From positions 1-50,824 of the forward strand of contig JAJNAU010000008.1 in NCBI GenBank assembly GCA_021462625.1: a DNA stretch of 50,824 nt. The letters are read 5' to 3'. The notes beneath the pieces are model-generated. The model had not been told where the DNA came from. It saw nothing but the letters and a program-made list of their open reading frames with translations, and searched no databases. This document shows, piece after piece, positions 37,375 to 47,449 of this stretch. Made by a program: the position numbers and the translations under genes. Source of the stretch: Shewanella sp. (lineage in GTDB: Bacteria > Pseudomonadota > Gammaproteobacteria > Enterobacterales > Shewanellaceae). How positions within the stretch are numbered: position 1 is the first letter of the stretch; every line of letters starts with the position of its first letter.

Positions 37375-39600
37375 ATGAAGTATTTGTGCAGGTTTATCGT
37401 CTCGCTGCTGGTCATGGCGCAGGTTCTGCCTGCCCTGGCTCAGGAACAGCGTCCCAAAATTGGCCTGGTACTCAGTGGTGGCGGCGCAAAAGGGGCTGCA
37501 CATGTCGGAGTATTGAAGGTACTGGAGGCCTACCATATCCCGGTGGACTATGTAGCCGGTACCAGTATTGGCGCTTTTGTGGGTGGCATGTATGCCCTGG
37601 GCTACAGCGCGACCGAGATTGAAATCATCATGCTGGGAACGGATTGGGCGGAAGGCTATTCCGATACCATTCCAAGACAGGATCTCAGTTATCGCGATAA
37701 GCAGTTGCGCGATCAGTACAATATTCCCATCAACATTGGCTACAGCGGTGGTGAAGTGAAGGTTCCTAGCGGCCTGCTGCAGGGACAAACCATGTCAATG
37801 TTGCTGCGCAATGCTACCAATCTTATCCCCGAATACACCAGTTTCAGTGATATGGCTATTCCTTACCGGGCGGTCGCGACTGATTTGGTAACCAGTGATG
37901 CCTTTGTGCTGTCCCGCGGCAGTGTCGTGGCGGCCATGCAGGCATCGGCGACGGTTCCCGGTGCGCTGCAACCGGCACAGATTGACGGTCATTTATTGGT
38001 GGATGGTGGTATTGCCAACAATATGCCGGTAGATGTGGTTAAGGCCATGGGAGCAGATATTATCATCGCGGTGGATATAGGTTCTACGCTGATGGACAAG
38101 GATCAACTGAACAGCACGGTTGCTGTCTTGGATCAGCTGTCAATCATGCTGACCAATGCCAGCACTGGGCGGCAGGAGGCACTGCTGACCAAGCAGGATA
38201 TCTTGATCCGCCCGGATGTGGGCCAGATGAGCACCACTGACTTTACCATTATGCCCAAAGTTCTGCCTCTGGGAATTACCGCGGCGCTGGCGTTTCATCA
38301 AAGGCTTGAGGCTTTGTCTGTGTCTGATGATCTCTATCAGGCTTATGAGGATCACAAGCACACCTTGCGTGCACAGTGGCAAAGTGAACTTAAAGTGCCC
38401 CTTGCCCGGGTCGTGCTTGAGAATCACTCCAAAGTCAGTGACACCTTGATTCTTGATATTTTGGGGCTGAAAAAAGGTCAGATGGTGGACAAAGCTAGCC
38501 TGGACGAGGCCATCGAAAGAGTTTATGCCCTCAATCAGTTCGAGCGGGTCAATGCTGAATTCCGCGATACGCCAACTGGCCGTGAATTGGTGATGATCAC
38601 CACAGCCAAGTCTTGGGGACCGAACTATTTCCAACTGGGTCTGAACTGGGAAGATGATTTTACTCTGGATTCCACTATTACTCTGGATTTGGCCTACACC
38701 CTGACTGATGTCACCGAAAATGGAGGGGAATGGCAAAATAATCTGAGGCTGGGTTCGGAGAAACTGGTCGGCACTCAGTTTTATCAGCCTCTGGATTCTG
38801 AGCAGCTGTTCTATACCCAGACTACTGCAAGATACGAAATCAATGACTGGGATATCTATGATGGCAATAACCGGATAGCTGAATTGGATAAAACCAGTTT
38901 CCAGCTTTTAGGTGGAGTGGGATACAACTATTCCAATGCAGGTCGTATGGAAGTGGGAATGTTGGGGGAATGGGGGGAAATCACAAATAAGAGCCTGTTG
39001 CTCGACGACTTCCATTATAACTCCTGGGGCGGTTACTTTAAATTTGGATATGACACACTTGATTCGATCAGTTTTCCCACCAGAGGGAATCGCATCAACT
39101 TGAATCTTTATTGGTATCATGATGAATATCCGTCCTGGGTTGATAACAAGGCTGGGGAGGGAGCACTGCAGATAGAAGCGGACTGGAAGGGTGCTGTCAG
39201 TGTCGGCAGTCACGGATTTGTGGGTAAAGTCTCATTTGCGACCGTAAACAAAGATGGCTTGTTCTCTGTGCACCTGTCTGAGTTGGGTGGCTTTCTTAAT
39301 TTGTCAGGTTTTCATAAAAATGCCTTGGTGGGACCTCATAAGTTATTTGGCGCCATTATGTATCAGTATGATCTTGGTCGTGATGCGTTGGGGATGACAC
39401 AATTTCCTCTGTATCTGGGGGCGAGTCTGGAGGCGGGTAACATCTGGGAGTTATCTGATCAGATTGCGGTTAATGATCTCATCTATGCCTCCAGCCTGTA
39501 TCTTGGAACCGATACAGATCTGGGCCCCGCAGCGCTAGGCATAGGGCTAACCGATACCGGGGACAAGGCTTTTTACCTTTTCCTTGGGAAAAACTTCTAA
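37375..39600 (+). CDS. Patatin-like phospholipase with POTRA and Omp85 barrel (type Vd autotransporter, PlpD-like)
   Basis: A 741-residue outer-membrane protein. The signal peptide (MKYLCRFIVSLLVMAQVLPALA) is followed by a patatin domain (about 27-315) with the oxyanion loop GLVLSGGGAKGAAHVGVL, nucleophile GTSIGA (Ser near 64) and catalytic Asp in DGGIANNMPVDVV near 210. A POTRA-like region (about 340-408: ILDILGLKKGQMVDKASLDE ... VYALNQFERVNAEF) and a 16-strand-type barrel ending FYLFLGKNF complete it. In this class the barrel inserts and the patatin is exported and may be released. It cleaves phospholipid acyl esters. The stop codon TAA is the first three bases of a family B MITE, so the gene ends exactly at the insertion, with the terminal Phe preserved. 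Confidence 0.9.
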   Translation: MKYLCRFIVSLLVMAQVLPALAQEQRPKIGLVLSGGGAKGAAHVGVLKVLEAYHIPVDYVAGTSIGAFVGGMYALGYSATEIEIIMLGTDWAEGYSDTIPRQDLSYRDKQLRDQYNIPINIGYSGGEVKVPSGLLQGQTMSMLLRNATNLIPEYTSFSDMAIPYRAVATDLVTSDAFVLSRGSVVAAMQASATVPGALQPAQIDGHLLVDGGIANNMPVDVVKAMGADIIIAVDIGSTLMDKDQLNSTVAVLDQLSIMLTNASTGRQEALLTKQDILIRPDVGQMSTTDFTIMPKVLPLGITAALAFHQRLEALSVSDDLYQAYEDHKHTLRAQWQSELKVPLARVVLENHSKVSDTLILDILGLKKGQMVDKASLDEAIERVYALNQFERVNAEFRDTPTGRELVMITTAKSWGPNYFQLGLNWEDDFTLDSTITLDLAYTLTDVTENGGEWQNNLRLGSEKLVGTQFYQPLDSEQLFYTQTTARYEINDWDIYDGNNRIAELDKTSFQLLGGVGYNYSNAGRMEVGMLGEWGEITNKSLLLDDFHYNSWGGYFKFGYDTLDSISFPTRGNRINLNLYWYHDEYPSWVDNKAGEGALQIEADWKGAVSVGSHGFVGKVSFATVNKDGLFSVHLSELGGFLNLSGFHKNALVGPHKLFGAIMYQYDLGRDALGMTQFPLYLGASLEAGNIWELSDQIAVNDLIYASSLYLGTDTDLGPAALGIGLTDTGDKAFYLFLGKNF

Positions 39601-39871
39601 GGAAGGTGCGAATAGGTCCCGTGGGTGCTCTGCGAGTGATGACAGCCCCGAGCTGCGCGACGCAGCTCGACCTTAATGGCCTGAGTCCTTAGCGAGAGCG
39701 GCAACAAAAGCAGATAGGGCTGTCAACCTCGCCCTTCGGGGCTTTCGGGCAAACACGGTTGCTTGTGACATTGCGCTTTGAAAGGCAGCCAGCTTTACTG
39801 TATCTGAATATCTTGAACTCGAATTTGCCCGTAAGCCAGAGCGGTGCGAGGACTTGTTCGCACCTTCCCTA
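39598..39871. mobile_element. MITE-like element, family B, full copy, supplying the patatin stop
   Basis: A 274-base element with ends TAAGGAAGGTGCGAATAGGT and ACTTGTTCGCACCTTCCCTA and the same body as 21784-22055. Internal stems include GAGCTGCGCGACGCAGCTC. Its first bases TAA are the stop codon of the upstream gene. A TA target duplication is suggested by the TA at both edges. About 135 bases separate it from the peptidase start downstream. Confidence 0.88.
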
Positions 39872-40008
39872 ACTATTTCGGTATTATCGAATCTAACCTG
39901 TCTGACGTGATCTCGGTCTCGTCCAGGCGGGTTGCTACTGTCAGTTGTTGGTTAACCCGATTAAATATATTGCTCAGATAAAAACAATACCAAAATTTGG
40001 AGAGTTTC

Positions 40009-42057
40009 ATGAAGAAAGTCAGTCAGCTGGCGCTTGCCATTGCCCTGGGATTGGGCATTGCAGGTTGCAGTACCCAAGCTTCCAATATATCCGCTTCCGA
40101 ACCGGTTTCCGGGATCGACAGTCGTCACTTCGATCCCGAAGTACGTCATCAGGATGATCTTTACTACAGCGTCAATGGTAAGTGGCTGGCCAATACCCCC
40201 ATTCCGGCTGACAAGTCCAATTACGGAACTTTTACTGAGCTGTATGAGCAAAGCCAGAACGCGCTGAAGCAAATTATCGAACAGGCCGCAGCTAAAGAAA
40301 GCAAAAAGGCTGGCAGCACTGAGCAGAAGATCGGTGACTTCTATGCCAGCTACATGGACACTGAACTGGTTGAGTCATTGGGGACAACTCCCCTGAAACC
40401 TCTGCTGGACGATATCGCCGCGGCTAAGACCCATGAGGATATTGCTGCAGTAATGGGTAAGTTGCTGATTAATGGCACGGGCGGCCCACTGGGTTTTTAT
40501 GTAAATAATGACGCCAAAAACTCCAGCCAGTATGCGGTGTATTTCAATCAGTCCGGACTGACGCTGCCGGACCGCGACTATTACCTGAAGTCTGATGAGA
40601 AGTTCAAGAATGCCCGTGTTGCGCTGGGCAAGTATGTGACAGATCTGCTTACCGCCGCTGATTATGACGGCGCCCGCCGTGCTGCACTCAGCGTAGAGGT
40701 GATCGAAACTCATCTGGCGCAGGCACAGTGGAGCCGCACCGAGACCCGTGATGCCAGCAAGAGCTACAACAAAGTCAGTGTCGAAAAATTCGCTGAAATA
40801 CTGGGCGATTTTGATTATGAGGCTTTTGCCAAGGCGACCGGATTGGCAGGCAAGACTCAGGATGTGATTGTTCGTCAGCCATCCTATATGGAGCTTTTCG
40901 GCAAGAAGTTTGGCAATTTCCCGGTGCGCATGTGGCAGGACTATCTGACCTTCCACCTGGTTGATGATTATGCTGAACTGCTAAGCAAGCAATTTGTTGA
41001 CCTGCACTTTGCTTTTCATGGTCAGACGCTGATGGGCATTGAGGCCCAAAATCCCCGTTGGAAGAATGCGGTGGATGCTGCCGACAAGGTGATTGGTGAA
41101 CTGGTGGGTGAGGCCTATGTGGCTGAGCATTTCAAACCGGAAGCCAAGGCCAGAATGGAGAAGTTGATCCAGAATCTTATCAAGGCGTTTGAAGTCAGCA
41201 TTGATGAACTGGAGTGGATGAGCCCGGAAACCAAAGTGGCGGCACAGGAGAAACTGGCCAAGTTCACCTACAAGATCGGCTATCCCGACAAATGGCGTAA
41301 TTACAGTGAGCTGGAAATTAAAGCTGATGATCTGGTGGGCAACTATGAACGTCATGCCCGTTTTGAATATCAGGATATGCTGGCCAAACTTGGGCAACCA
41401 ATTGATCGCACCGAATGGCATATGACTCCGCAAACGGTCAACGCTTATTTTAATCCGGTGAACAACGAAATCGTATTCCCTGCGGCGATTCTGCAGCCAC
41501 CTTTCTTCAACATGGATGCCGACGATGCAGTTAACTATGGTGGCATTGGCGCGGTGATCGGCCATGAGATCAGTCATGGTTTTGATGATCAGGGTGCCAA
41601 GTATGATGGTGATGGTAACCTGCGCAACTGGTGGTCTGAAAAAGACAAACTGGAATTCCAGAAACGTGGCAAACAGTTGAGTCAGCAGTACAGCCAGTAT
41701 GAAGCGTTACCCGGCAGATTCGTGAATGGCGACATGACGTTGGGTGAAAACATTGGTGATCTGGGTGGCCTGACAGTTGCGCTGCGGGCTTATGAGATGA
41801 GCCTTAATGGCAAGCCCAGTCCAGTGATTGACGGTTTGAATGGTGAACAGCGGTTGTTTATCGGCTGGTCACAGATCTGGCGTCGGGCTTACCGGGACGA
41901 GGAAATGGGCCGTCGTCTGCTGACCGATGTACACTCCCCAAGCCACTTCCGTGCAATGGGAACCCCAAGAAATATCCCTGAATTCTACGAAGTCTTTGGG
42001 GTGAAGGAAGGGGATAAGATGTATCTGCCACCTGAACAGCGGGTCAAGATCTGGTAA
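40009..42057 (+). CDS. pepO: M13-family zinc endopeptidase, lipoprotein (PepO/neprilysin type)
   Basis: A 682-residue peptidase. ATG 40009 is chosen because GGAG lies 5-6 bases upstream; the TTG four codons earlier is unlikely. The lipoprotein signal is MKKVSQLALAIALGLGIAGC. The M13 N-terminal domain includes DLYYSVNGKWLANTPIPADK. Catalytic motifs are GHEISHGFDDQGAKYDGDGN (HExxH near 519) and GENIGDLGGLTVALRAY (ExxxD near 580), with the substrate-binding NAYFNPVNNEIVFPAAILQP before them. The chain ends VKIW, as is usual for M13. It probably degrades oligopeptides in the periplasm. A terminator at 42090-42115 follows. Confidence 0.95.
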   Translation: MKKVSQLALAIALGLGIAGCSTQASNISASEPVSGIDSRHFDPEVRHQDDLYYSVNGKWLANTPIPADKSNYGTFTELYEQSQNALKQIIEQAAAKESKKAGSTEQKIGDFYASYMDTELVESLGTTPLKPLLDDIAAAKTHEDIAAVMGKLLINGTGGPLGFYVNNDAKNSSQYAVYFNQSGLTLPDRDYYLKSDEKFKNARVALGKYVTDLLTAADYDGARRAALSVEVIETHLAQAQWSRTETRDASKSYNKVSVEKFAEILGDFDYEAFAKATGLAGKTQDVIVRQPSYMELFGKKFGNFPVRMWQDYLTFHLVDDYAELLSKQFVDLHFAFHGQTLMGIEAQNPRWKNAVDAADKVIGELVGEAYVAEHFKPEAKARMEKLIQNLIKAFEVSIDELEWMSPETKVAAQEKLAKFTYKIGYPDKWRNYSELEIKADDLVGNYERHARFEYQDMLAKLGQPIDRTEWHMTPQTVNAYFNPVNNEIVFPAAILQPPFFNMDADDAVNYGGIGAVIGHEISHGFDDQGAKYDGDGNLRNWWSEKDKLEFQKRGKQLSQQYSQYEALPGRFVNGDMTLGENIGDLGGLTVALRAYEMSLNGKPSPVIDGLNGEQRLFIGWSQIWRRAYRDEEMGRRLLTDVHSPSHFRAMGTPRNIPEFYEVFGVKEGDKMYLPPEQRVKIW

Positions 42058-42089
42058 GGACTGAGCTGATACCAATTATAGTGTTGACA

Positions 42090-42115
42090 TAGCCGGGCAA
42101 GCGTCCGGCTATTTT
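42090..42115 (+). terminator. Terminator of the M13 peptidase gene
   Basis: TAGCCGG, loop GCAAGCGT, CCGGCTA, then TTTTG. It lies 33 bases after the stop and before the IS element. Confidence 0.8.
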
Positions 42116-42153
42116 GTGGCTGTCGGTTATGCCAATTTCATTGGCTATGCTCC

Positions 42154-43040
42154 TAGGGTCTGTTGACCTTTGCTGTTCATTTCTTGCTCAGCAATACATT
42201 GGTAGCCACATAAGCATGAATGCCAGCGATACCATGCTGGCATAATTCCTTTCTAACTTATCATAGCGGCTTGAAATTGCTCGATAATGCTTGATTCTAG
42301 CAAAGGCATTTTCTACTAAATGACGATACCTATATAAGCACCAATCCATTGTATCCTTGCCGATATCTTGCCCGTCATTACGCTTAGCTATGACGGGTTT
42401 CCCTCCTTTGCGTTGAACAAAAACTCGGAAAGGCTCACTGTCATAACCTTTGTCGCATACGATGGTGTTTATCTCACCCAGTTGTTCTACAAGGCTTTCT
42501 GCATGAACAATGTCATGTCGCTGACCTTCTGATAAATCAAAACAAATGGGCAGACCTCCGCTATCGACAGCTAAGTGGATTTTCGTTGTATTCCCACCTC
42601 TGCTCTTGCCTATTTGTTCAGAAGAATTTGTAGCAGCGCCTGTGCTATGTTGATGTGCACGAACAATTGAGCCGTCAAGGAATACCCACTCGAAATCTGC
42701 CATTCTTGCTAACTGACTGAAAAACTAATTTAAAATGCCTTTTTTAGACCAAAGATTAAATCGCCTATACACTGAACTCCATTCACCAAACTCCGGCGGT
42801 AAATCTCGCCAAGGAATACCTGTTCTCATACGAAAAAGTATCCCTTCAAAGGTCATTCTATGTTCAGGTTTATTGTAGATACGACCAGTACTTTTCATAA
42901 CCTGTAGTAGCAGTTCCCATCTTACGTCAGTTAAGATTGTTCTCGGCATGCTTTGGGGTTGTGGTTTGTTTTTGGCGAAAGAGATTATAACCCCTCGGCA
43001 TGTTGCTCAAAAATCACTCTCGAAAGATCAACACGCCCTA
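42154..43040 (-). mobile_element. IS5-family insertion sequence, inactive copy
   Basis: An 887-base IS with imperfect inverted ends: TAGGGTCTGTTGACCTTTG on the left, and GAAAGATCAACACGCCCTA on the right. TA stands at both edges, consistent with a short TA-type target duplication. Length, the two-block transposase on the minus strand and the DDE residues fit the IS427/ISL2-like part of IS5. The left end is nearly identical to the ends of family A MITEs; the right end is more diverged. It lies between the M13 peptidase terminator and hxpB. Confidence 0.88.
42188..42949 (-). pseudogene. IS5-family transposase interrupted by one in-frame amber codon
   Basis: The N-terminal part (42725-42949, MPRTILTDVRWELLLQVM to NLWSKKGILN) and the C-terminal part (MADFEWVFLDGSIVRAHQHS to 42188) lie in the same frame. 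They are separated only by TAG at 42725-42727 and seven sense codons (FFSQLAR). Without the TAG the protein would be about 253 residues with all three catalytic residues: Asp in VFLDGSIV, Asp in TIVCDKGYDSEPF, Glu in RHLVENAFARIKHY. Most relatives either have one frame or use a -1 slip at A6G; an A6G run (TCTAAAAAAGGC) precedes here, but slipping does not lead into the second part. So the TAG is best read as a nonsense mutation; readthrough is possible but unsupported. Confidence 0.8.
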
Positions 43041-43063
43041 ATATACCATTTATGAAGTTGGTA

Positions 43064-43717
43064 TTATTGCAACAATTCAGGTAAGCGCTGCAGCGAGTCA
43101 AACTGATGATGGGCTGCGGCCCACCTTGGTTGTGAGGCATACTCGGTGGATGGGATCACCAGAGTTTGCATATTGGCCGCTCTTGCGGCGATAAGGCCGT
43201 TGAATGAATCCTCAATTGCCAGACACTGGTTGGGGGAAACCCCCAGTTTGGCGGCGCAATTGAGGTATACCTCAGGGTGTGGTTTACCGTACTGCAGCAG
43301 CTCGGCGCTTTCTATGGCATTAAAGAAGTGGCGGATGCTCAGTTTATTCAGTACGGCATTGACCAGTTTCATCGGTGATGAGGTTGCCAAACCTATCGCC
43401 ATATCCGCTAATTTGCATGCCTGCAGCGCGTCAATCGCATGGGGCATGGGCTGTCCTTCATCCATAACGCGTTGAATCCCCGCATCAACAATGGCATTGG
43501 ACGTGGTGTGATTGTCATAGTCAGGCCATGGCATACGGCTGTACCAATACTCGACCATTTGATCGACTCTTAACCCTTGCGTGATATGGATGTCTTCAAG
43601 CGTCAGAGCCAGCCCGAGTGTGCTGAACACATCCAGCTCTGCTCGCTGCCATAGAGGTTCTGAATCGATCAATACACCGTCCATATCAAAGATGACGGCT
43701 TTTAGAGCAATGGTCAT
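43064..43717 (-). CDS. hxpB: HAD-family hexitol/sugar-phosphate phosphatase (HxpB/YniC-like)
   Basis: A 217-residue HAD hydrolase. Motif I is in VIFDMDGVLIDSEPLW (nucleophile Asp, Asp+2), a small alpha cap follows (about 18-85, with LGLRVDQMVEYWYSRMPWPD-like sequence matching E. coli YniC), motif II in GLATSSPMKLV, motif III Lys in LLQYGKPHPEVYL, and motif IV in CLAIEDSFNGLIAARAAN. YniC dephosphorylates 2-deoxyglucose-6-phosphate and hexitol phosphates. The close match through cap and core favours this over beta-phosphoglucomutase. It has no operon partner; an IS element stands 24 bases downstream. Confidence 0.88.
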   Translation of the reverse strand: MTIALKAVIFDMDGVLIDSEPLWQRAELDVFSTLGLALTLEDIHITQGLRVDQMVEYWYSRMPWPDYDNHTTSNAIVDAGIQRVMDEGQPMPHAIDALQACKLADMAIGLATSSPMKLVNAVLNKLSIRHFFNAIESAELLQYGKPHPEVYLNCAAKLGVSPNQCLAIEDSFNGLIAARAANMQTLVIPSTEYASQPRWAAAHHQFDSLQRLPELLQ

Positions 43718-43911
43718 ACTGAATTACCAATGGTCATGCTAGATGAGGCCTGGGTCAGATAATGATGGGTCAGATTCAAGATCGCAATGAAGTCACTCGG
43801 GGCCTTGCATTAAATGAATTTAATACGTGTTTGCCACTATGGTCTAATACTCGCTGTGGCAGCGAAAGCGTATTTTTTGAGCGGCAGTGGCTTTTTTTAT
43901 CCATGCAAGGT

Positions 43912-44300
43912 TGTGATCTGATTCATACATTTCCCGGATTATTGTATACTCCGACCGCAAGAATGGTCGAACCACTGCCAGCCCGGGTTTCCGGGGCGGT
44001 GAAAGAGCAATCAAAGTGTGAGTAGTGTGACCTGACGGAGTCCCAATAGGCGTGGCCGGCGGTAAATTCTCCCGGCCAGTCCAATTGTTCTCAGGTAGGA
44101 CGGGTGTTAAACACTTTCTACTTAACTGAATTTAAGTACCCAGAAGCATTCATTTTGAGTGCCACGGATGGTGGCAGCTGTTCCCTGCAGGCTGCAGACC
44201 GAAAGTGTTTGGGGTTCATCGACGAACCCCGATCCCCCTGCTGATGGTCCCGGTAAAAAACGGATTGGCGTAGCGCGCCAAAACAGAGAGGAATGTTGCT
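43912..44300 (+). promoter_or_regulatory. acnB promoter, CRP-like site and long structured leader
   Basis: TGTGATCTGATTCATA at 43912-43927 matches the CRP consensus in 9 of 10 core positions. It overlaps a weak -35 (TTCATA 43922-43927), 17 bases ahead of TATACT (43945-43950). The start would fall near 43957, leaving a leader of about 345 bases. The leader contains stems TGGCCGG/CCGGCCA (44053-44078), GCCAC/GTGGC (44161-44175) and GGGGTTC/GAACCCC (44211-44230). No open frame in 43718-44300 is credible. A strong ribosome site (GAGAGGA) precedes acnB. Confidence 0.55.
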
Positions 44301-46898
44301 GTGCTAGAAGCATATCGTAAACACGTCGAAGAACGTGCTGCCGAGGGCGTTGTCCCCAAACCACTGGATGCACAACAGGTTGCCGAGCTGGTTGAATTGG
44401 TTAAGAACCCACCAGTCGGTGAAGAAGCCTTTGTTCTTGAGTTGCTGGAAAACCGTATCCCACCCGGTGTTGACGAAGCCGCTTATGTGAAGGCCGGTTT
44501 TCTGGATGCCATCGCCAAGGGCACTGCCACTTCTCCCATCCTGAGCACTGAGCGTGCCGTTGAGCTGCTGGGCACTATGCAGGGTGGTTACAACATCGAG
44601 CCGCTGATCCACCAACTGGATAACGACACGCTGGCTCCGCTGGCGGTTAAGGCGCTGTCGCACACCTTGCTGATGTTTGATGCCTTCCATGATGTGGTTG
44701 AGAAGATGAATACCGGCAATGCGTACGCCAGGCAAGTGGTTGAATCCTGGGCTAATGCCGAGTGGTTCCTGAGCCGTCCAAAGCTGGCGGACAAGATTTC
44801 CCTGACCGTATTTAAGGTAACCGGTGAGACCAACACCGACGACCTGTCTCCGGCCCCTGATGCCTGGTCCCGTCCAGACATCCCGCTGCACGCTCTGGCG
44901 ATGCTGAAAAATGCCCGTGACGGCATTGTGCCCGATGAGCCAGGTATAGTTGGCCCCATTAGGAAAATTGAAGAGCTGAAAGCCCAAGGGTTCCCGCTGG
45001 TTTACGTGGGTGATGTAGTCGGTACCGGTTCTTCCCGTAAGTCTGCTACCAACTCTGTGCTGTGGTTCATGGGTGACGACATCCCATACGTGCCTAACAA
45101 GCGTGCTGGTGGTTTCTGTCTGGGTGGCAAGATTGCGCCTATCTTCTTCAATACCATGGAAGATGCTGGCGCTCTGCCAATCGAGCTGGACGTCAGCAAG
45201 ATGGAAATGGGCGATGTGATTGATATCTTCCCTTATGAGGGGAAGGTACGTCGCCATGACAGTGACGAAGTGATCTCTGAATTTGCGCTCAAGACCGATG
45301 TGCTGCTGGACGAAGTGCGTGCCGGTGGGCGTATTCCGCTGATCATCGGTCGTGGTCTGACCGATAAGGCCCGTGAAGTACTTGGTCTGGATACATCAAA
45401 TGAATTTGTCCGTCCCCAGAATGTGGCCGATACTGGTAAGGGTTACACCCTGGCCCAGAAGATGGTCGGTAAAGCCTGTGGCGTGGCCGGTGTTCGTCCC
45501 GGTCAATATTGCGAACCCAAGATGACTTCTGTGGGTTCACAGGACACCACAGGCCCTATGACCCGTGATGAACTGAAAGACCTGGCCTGTCTGGGCTTCA
45601 GCGCCGATCTGACCATGCAGTCATTCTGTCACACTGCCGCTTATCCCAAGCCTGTGGATGTGAACACTCACCACACCCTGCCTGACTTCATCATGAACCG
45701 CGGTGGTATTTCACTGCGTCCGGGCGATGGGGTTATCCACTCGTGGCTGAACCGTATGTTGCTGCCCGATACGGTGGGAACCGGTGGTGATTCCCACACC
45801 CGTTTCCCAATCGGTATCTCCTTCCCGGCCGGTTCCGGTCTGGTCGCCTTTGCAGCTGCCACCGGCGTGATGCCACTGGATATGCCTGAGTCTGTACTGG
45901 TGCGCTTCAAGGGTCAGATGCAGCCTGGTATCACTCTGCGTGATCTGGTACATGCGATTCCGCACAAGGCCATCGAAATGGGTCTGCTGACCGTTGAGAA
46001 GAAAGGCAAGAAGAACATCTTCTCTGGCCGTATTCTCGAAATCGAAGGTCTGGATCATCTCAAGGTTGAGCAGGCATTTGAGCTGTCTGATGCTTCTGCC
46101 GAGCGCTCTGCCGCCGGTTGTACCATCAAGCTGGATAAAGATCCTATCATTGAGTATCTGAACTCAAACATCGTCATGCTCAAGTGGATGATTGCCGAAG
46201 GCTACGGCGACCGCCGTACCATCGAGCGTCGTATCAAGGGTATGGAAGAGTGGCTGAAGAACCCAGAGTTGATGGAAGCCGATAAGGATGCCGAGTACAC
46301 TGCGGTTATTGAAATCGACCTGAACGAAATCAAAGAGCCAATCCTGTGTGCGCCTAATGATCCGGACGATGCGGTGCTGCTGTCCAGCGTAGCGGGCACC
46401 AATATTGACGAAGTGTTTGTGGGTTCCTGTATGACCAACATCGGTCACTTCCGCGCTACGGGTAAGGTGCTGGACAAGTTTGCCAAGAGCCTGCCAACCC
46501 GCCTGTGGATTGCTCCGCCAACCAAGATGGACAAGAACCAGCTGACCGAAGAAGGCTACTACGGCATTTTCGGCCGCGTCGGTGCCCGTATCGAAATTCC
46601 GGGCTGTTCTCTGTGTATGGGTAACCAGGCTCGCGTAGCGGATGGCGCCACTGTGGTGTCGACCTCTACCCGTAACTTCCCGAACCGTCTGGGGACAGGC
46701 GCCAACGTGTTCCTGGCTTCCGCTGAACTGGCTGCTGTCGCTGCACTGCTGGGTCGCCTGCCATCGCCAGCGGAGTATCAGGAATACGCCAAGGAAATCG
46801 ACGCCACTGCCGCCGACACCTACCGCTATCTGAACTTCGATCAGATTGACTCTTACACCAAGAAAGCCGGTGAAGTGATTTTTCAGTCAGCGGTCTGA
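44301..46898 (+). CDS. acnB: Aconitate hydratase B
   Basis: An 865-residue bifunctional aconitase/2-methylisocitrate dehydratase (E. coli 865). The GTG start gives [20 protein letters not shown], nearly the E. coli N-terminus (HEAT-like domain, about 1-160). The swivel domain follows (about 165-370, [40 protein letters not shown]). The catalytic domains have [40 protein letters not shown], and the Fe-S cysteines in [10 protein letters not shown] and [13 protein letters not shown]. Apo-AcnB binds mRNA when the cluster is lost, so the protein is also a sensor of iron and oxidation. It sits in a conserved run before rsd and hemE. Confidence 0.98.
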   Translation: MLEAYRKHVEERAAEGVVPKPLDAQQVAELVELVKNPPVGEEAFVLELLENRIPPGVDEAAYVKAGFLDAIAKGTATSPILSTERAVELLGTMQGGYNIEPLIHQLDNDTLAPLAVKALSHTLLMFDAFHDVVEKMNTGNAYARQVVESWANAEWFLSRPKLADKISLTVFKVTGETNTDDLSPAPDAWSRPDIPLHALAMLKNARDGIVPDEPGIVGPIRKIEELKAQGFPLVYVGDVVGTGSSRKSATNSVLWFMGDDIPYVPNKRAGGFCLGGKIAPIFFNTMEDAGALPIELDVSKMEMGDVIDIFPYEGKVRRHDSDEVISEFALKTDVLLDEVRAGGRIPLIIGRGLTDKAREVLGLDTSNEFVRPQNVADTGKGYTLAQKMVGKACGVAGVRPGQYCEPKMTSVGSQDTTGPMTRDELKDLACLGFSADLTMQSFCHTAAYPKPVDVNTHHTLPDFIMNRGGISLRPGDGVIHSWLNRMLLPDTVGTGGDSHTRFPIGISFPAGSGLVAFAAATGVMPLDMPESVLVRFKGQMQPGITLRDLVHAIPHKAIEMGLLTVEKKGKKNIFSGRILEIEGLDHLKVEQAFELSDASAERSAAGCTIKLDKDPIIEYLNSNIVMLKWMIAEGYGDRRTIERRIKGMEEWLKNPELMEADKDAEYTAVIEIDLNEIKEPILCAPNDPDDAVLLSSVAGTNIDEVFVGSCMTNIGHFRATGKVLDKFAKSLPTRLWIAPPTKMDKNQLTEEGYYGIFGRVGARIEIPGCSLCMGNQARVADGATVVSTSTRNFPNRLGTGANVFLASAELAAVAALLGRLPSPAEYQEYAKEIDATAADTYRYLNFDQIDSYTKKAGEVIFQSAV

Positions 46899-46916
46899 TA
46901 CTGACGAATGAAACCT

Positions 46917-46944
46917 AAAAGGCCAGCAATTTGCTGGCCCTTTT
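46917..46944. terminator. Bidirectional terminator between acnB and rsd
   Basis: AAAAGGCCAGCA, loop ATT, TGCTGGCCCTTTT. It serves both converging genes. Confidence 0.9.
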
Positions 46945-46963
46945 CATTGGAGATGAGTTGATT

Positions 46964-47449
46964 TCACTGAACTTCGACAACCTCTTCGGTATAGCTGTAA
47001 ATGATTTCCAGTAACTCATCTTCCTGTTCAAAGCGAGTTTCCATGGCTTCCATCAGGGGACCGAGATCTTTATCAAGATCGTACAGCAGCTCATCATTAT
47101 CTGATTCTGAATACTTATCGTTAAAATCGAGTGCGGCATCTGTGGTTTTGCTGATACGTGGAATGACCTGATGAGCCTTGGTGCGGCAGTTTTCTGAAAT
47201 ATTCTCACAGGCGCTAACGACCTGATCATAAATTTCAAAATGCCCTTCAGAAACATAATCAACAAGAAGATCGCAGAAGATTTTGACCTCTTCCAATGAG
47301 GGGAGTGTACGACTAGGCGCTTCATAAGGTGCCAATCCGGCAATTGTGCAATACTGCACCAACAATACCCGACGGTTTTTCAACCACTGGTCTACCAACT
47401 TGTTGGAGCCCCCCCATTTTTCCTGCATTTGTTCCAAAGTGGTCAGCAT
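46964..47449 (-). CDS. rsd: Regulator of sigma D (anti-sigma70 factor Rsd/AlgQ)
   Basis: A 161-residue all-helical protein. ATG 47449 (MLTTLEQMQEKWGGSNKLVD) is chosen by match to E. coli Rsd (MLNQLDNLTERVRGSNKLVD). Family blocks are SNKLVDQWLKNRRVLLVQYC, LVDYVSEGHFEIYDQV and the acidic C-terminal region MEAMETRFEQEDELLEIIYS. Rsd binds region 4 of sigma70 in stationary phase and frees core RNA polymerase for other sigmas. In E. coli rsd lies close to hemE, as here. An upstream ATG eight codons earlier is less likely. Confidence 0.93.
   Translation of the reverse strand: MLTTLEQMQEKWGGSNKLVDQWLKNRRVLLVQYCTIAGLAPYEAPSRTLPSLEEVKIFCDLLVDYVSEGHFEIYDQVVSACENISENCRTKAHQVIPRISKTTDAALDFNDKYSESDNDELLYDLDKDLGPLMEAMETRFEQEDELLEIIYSYTEEVVEVQ

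Noticed and set aside
42710..42760. Programmed -1 frameshifting in the IS transposase
   Set aside because: The two transposase parts are in the same frame, and slipping at the A6G run leads to an unrelated frame.
43762..44025. 87-residue frame in the hxpB-acnB gap
   Set aside because: Overlaps the likely acnB promoter and CRP-like site, with no family features.
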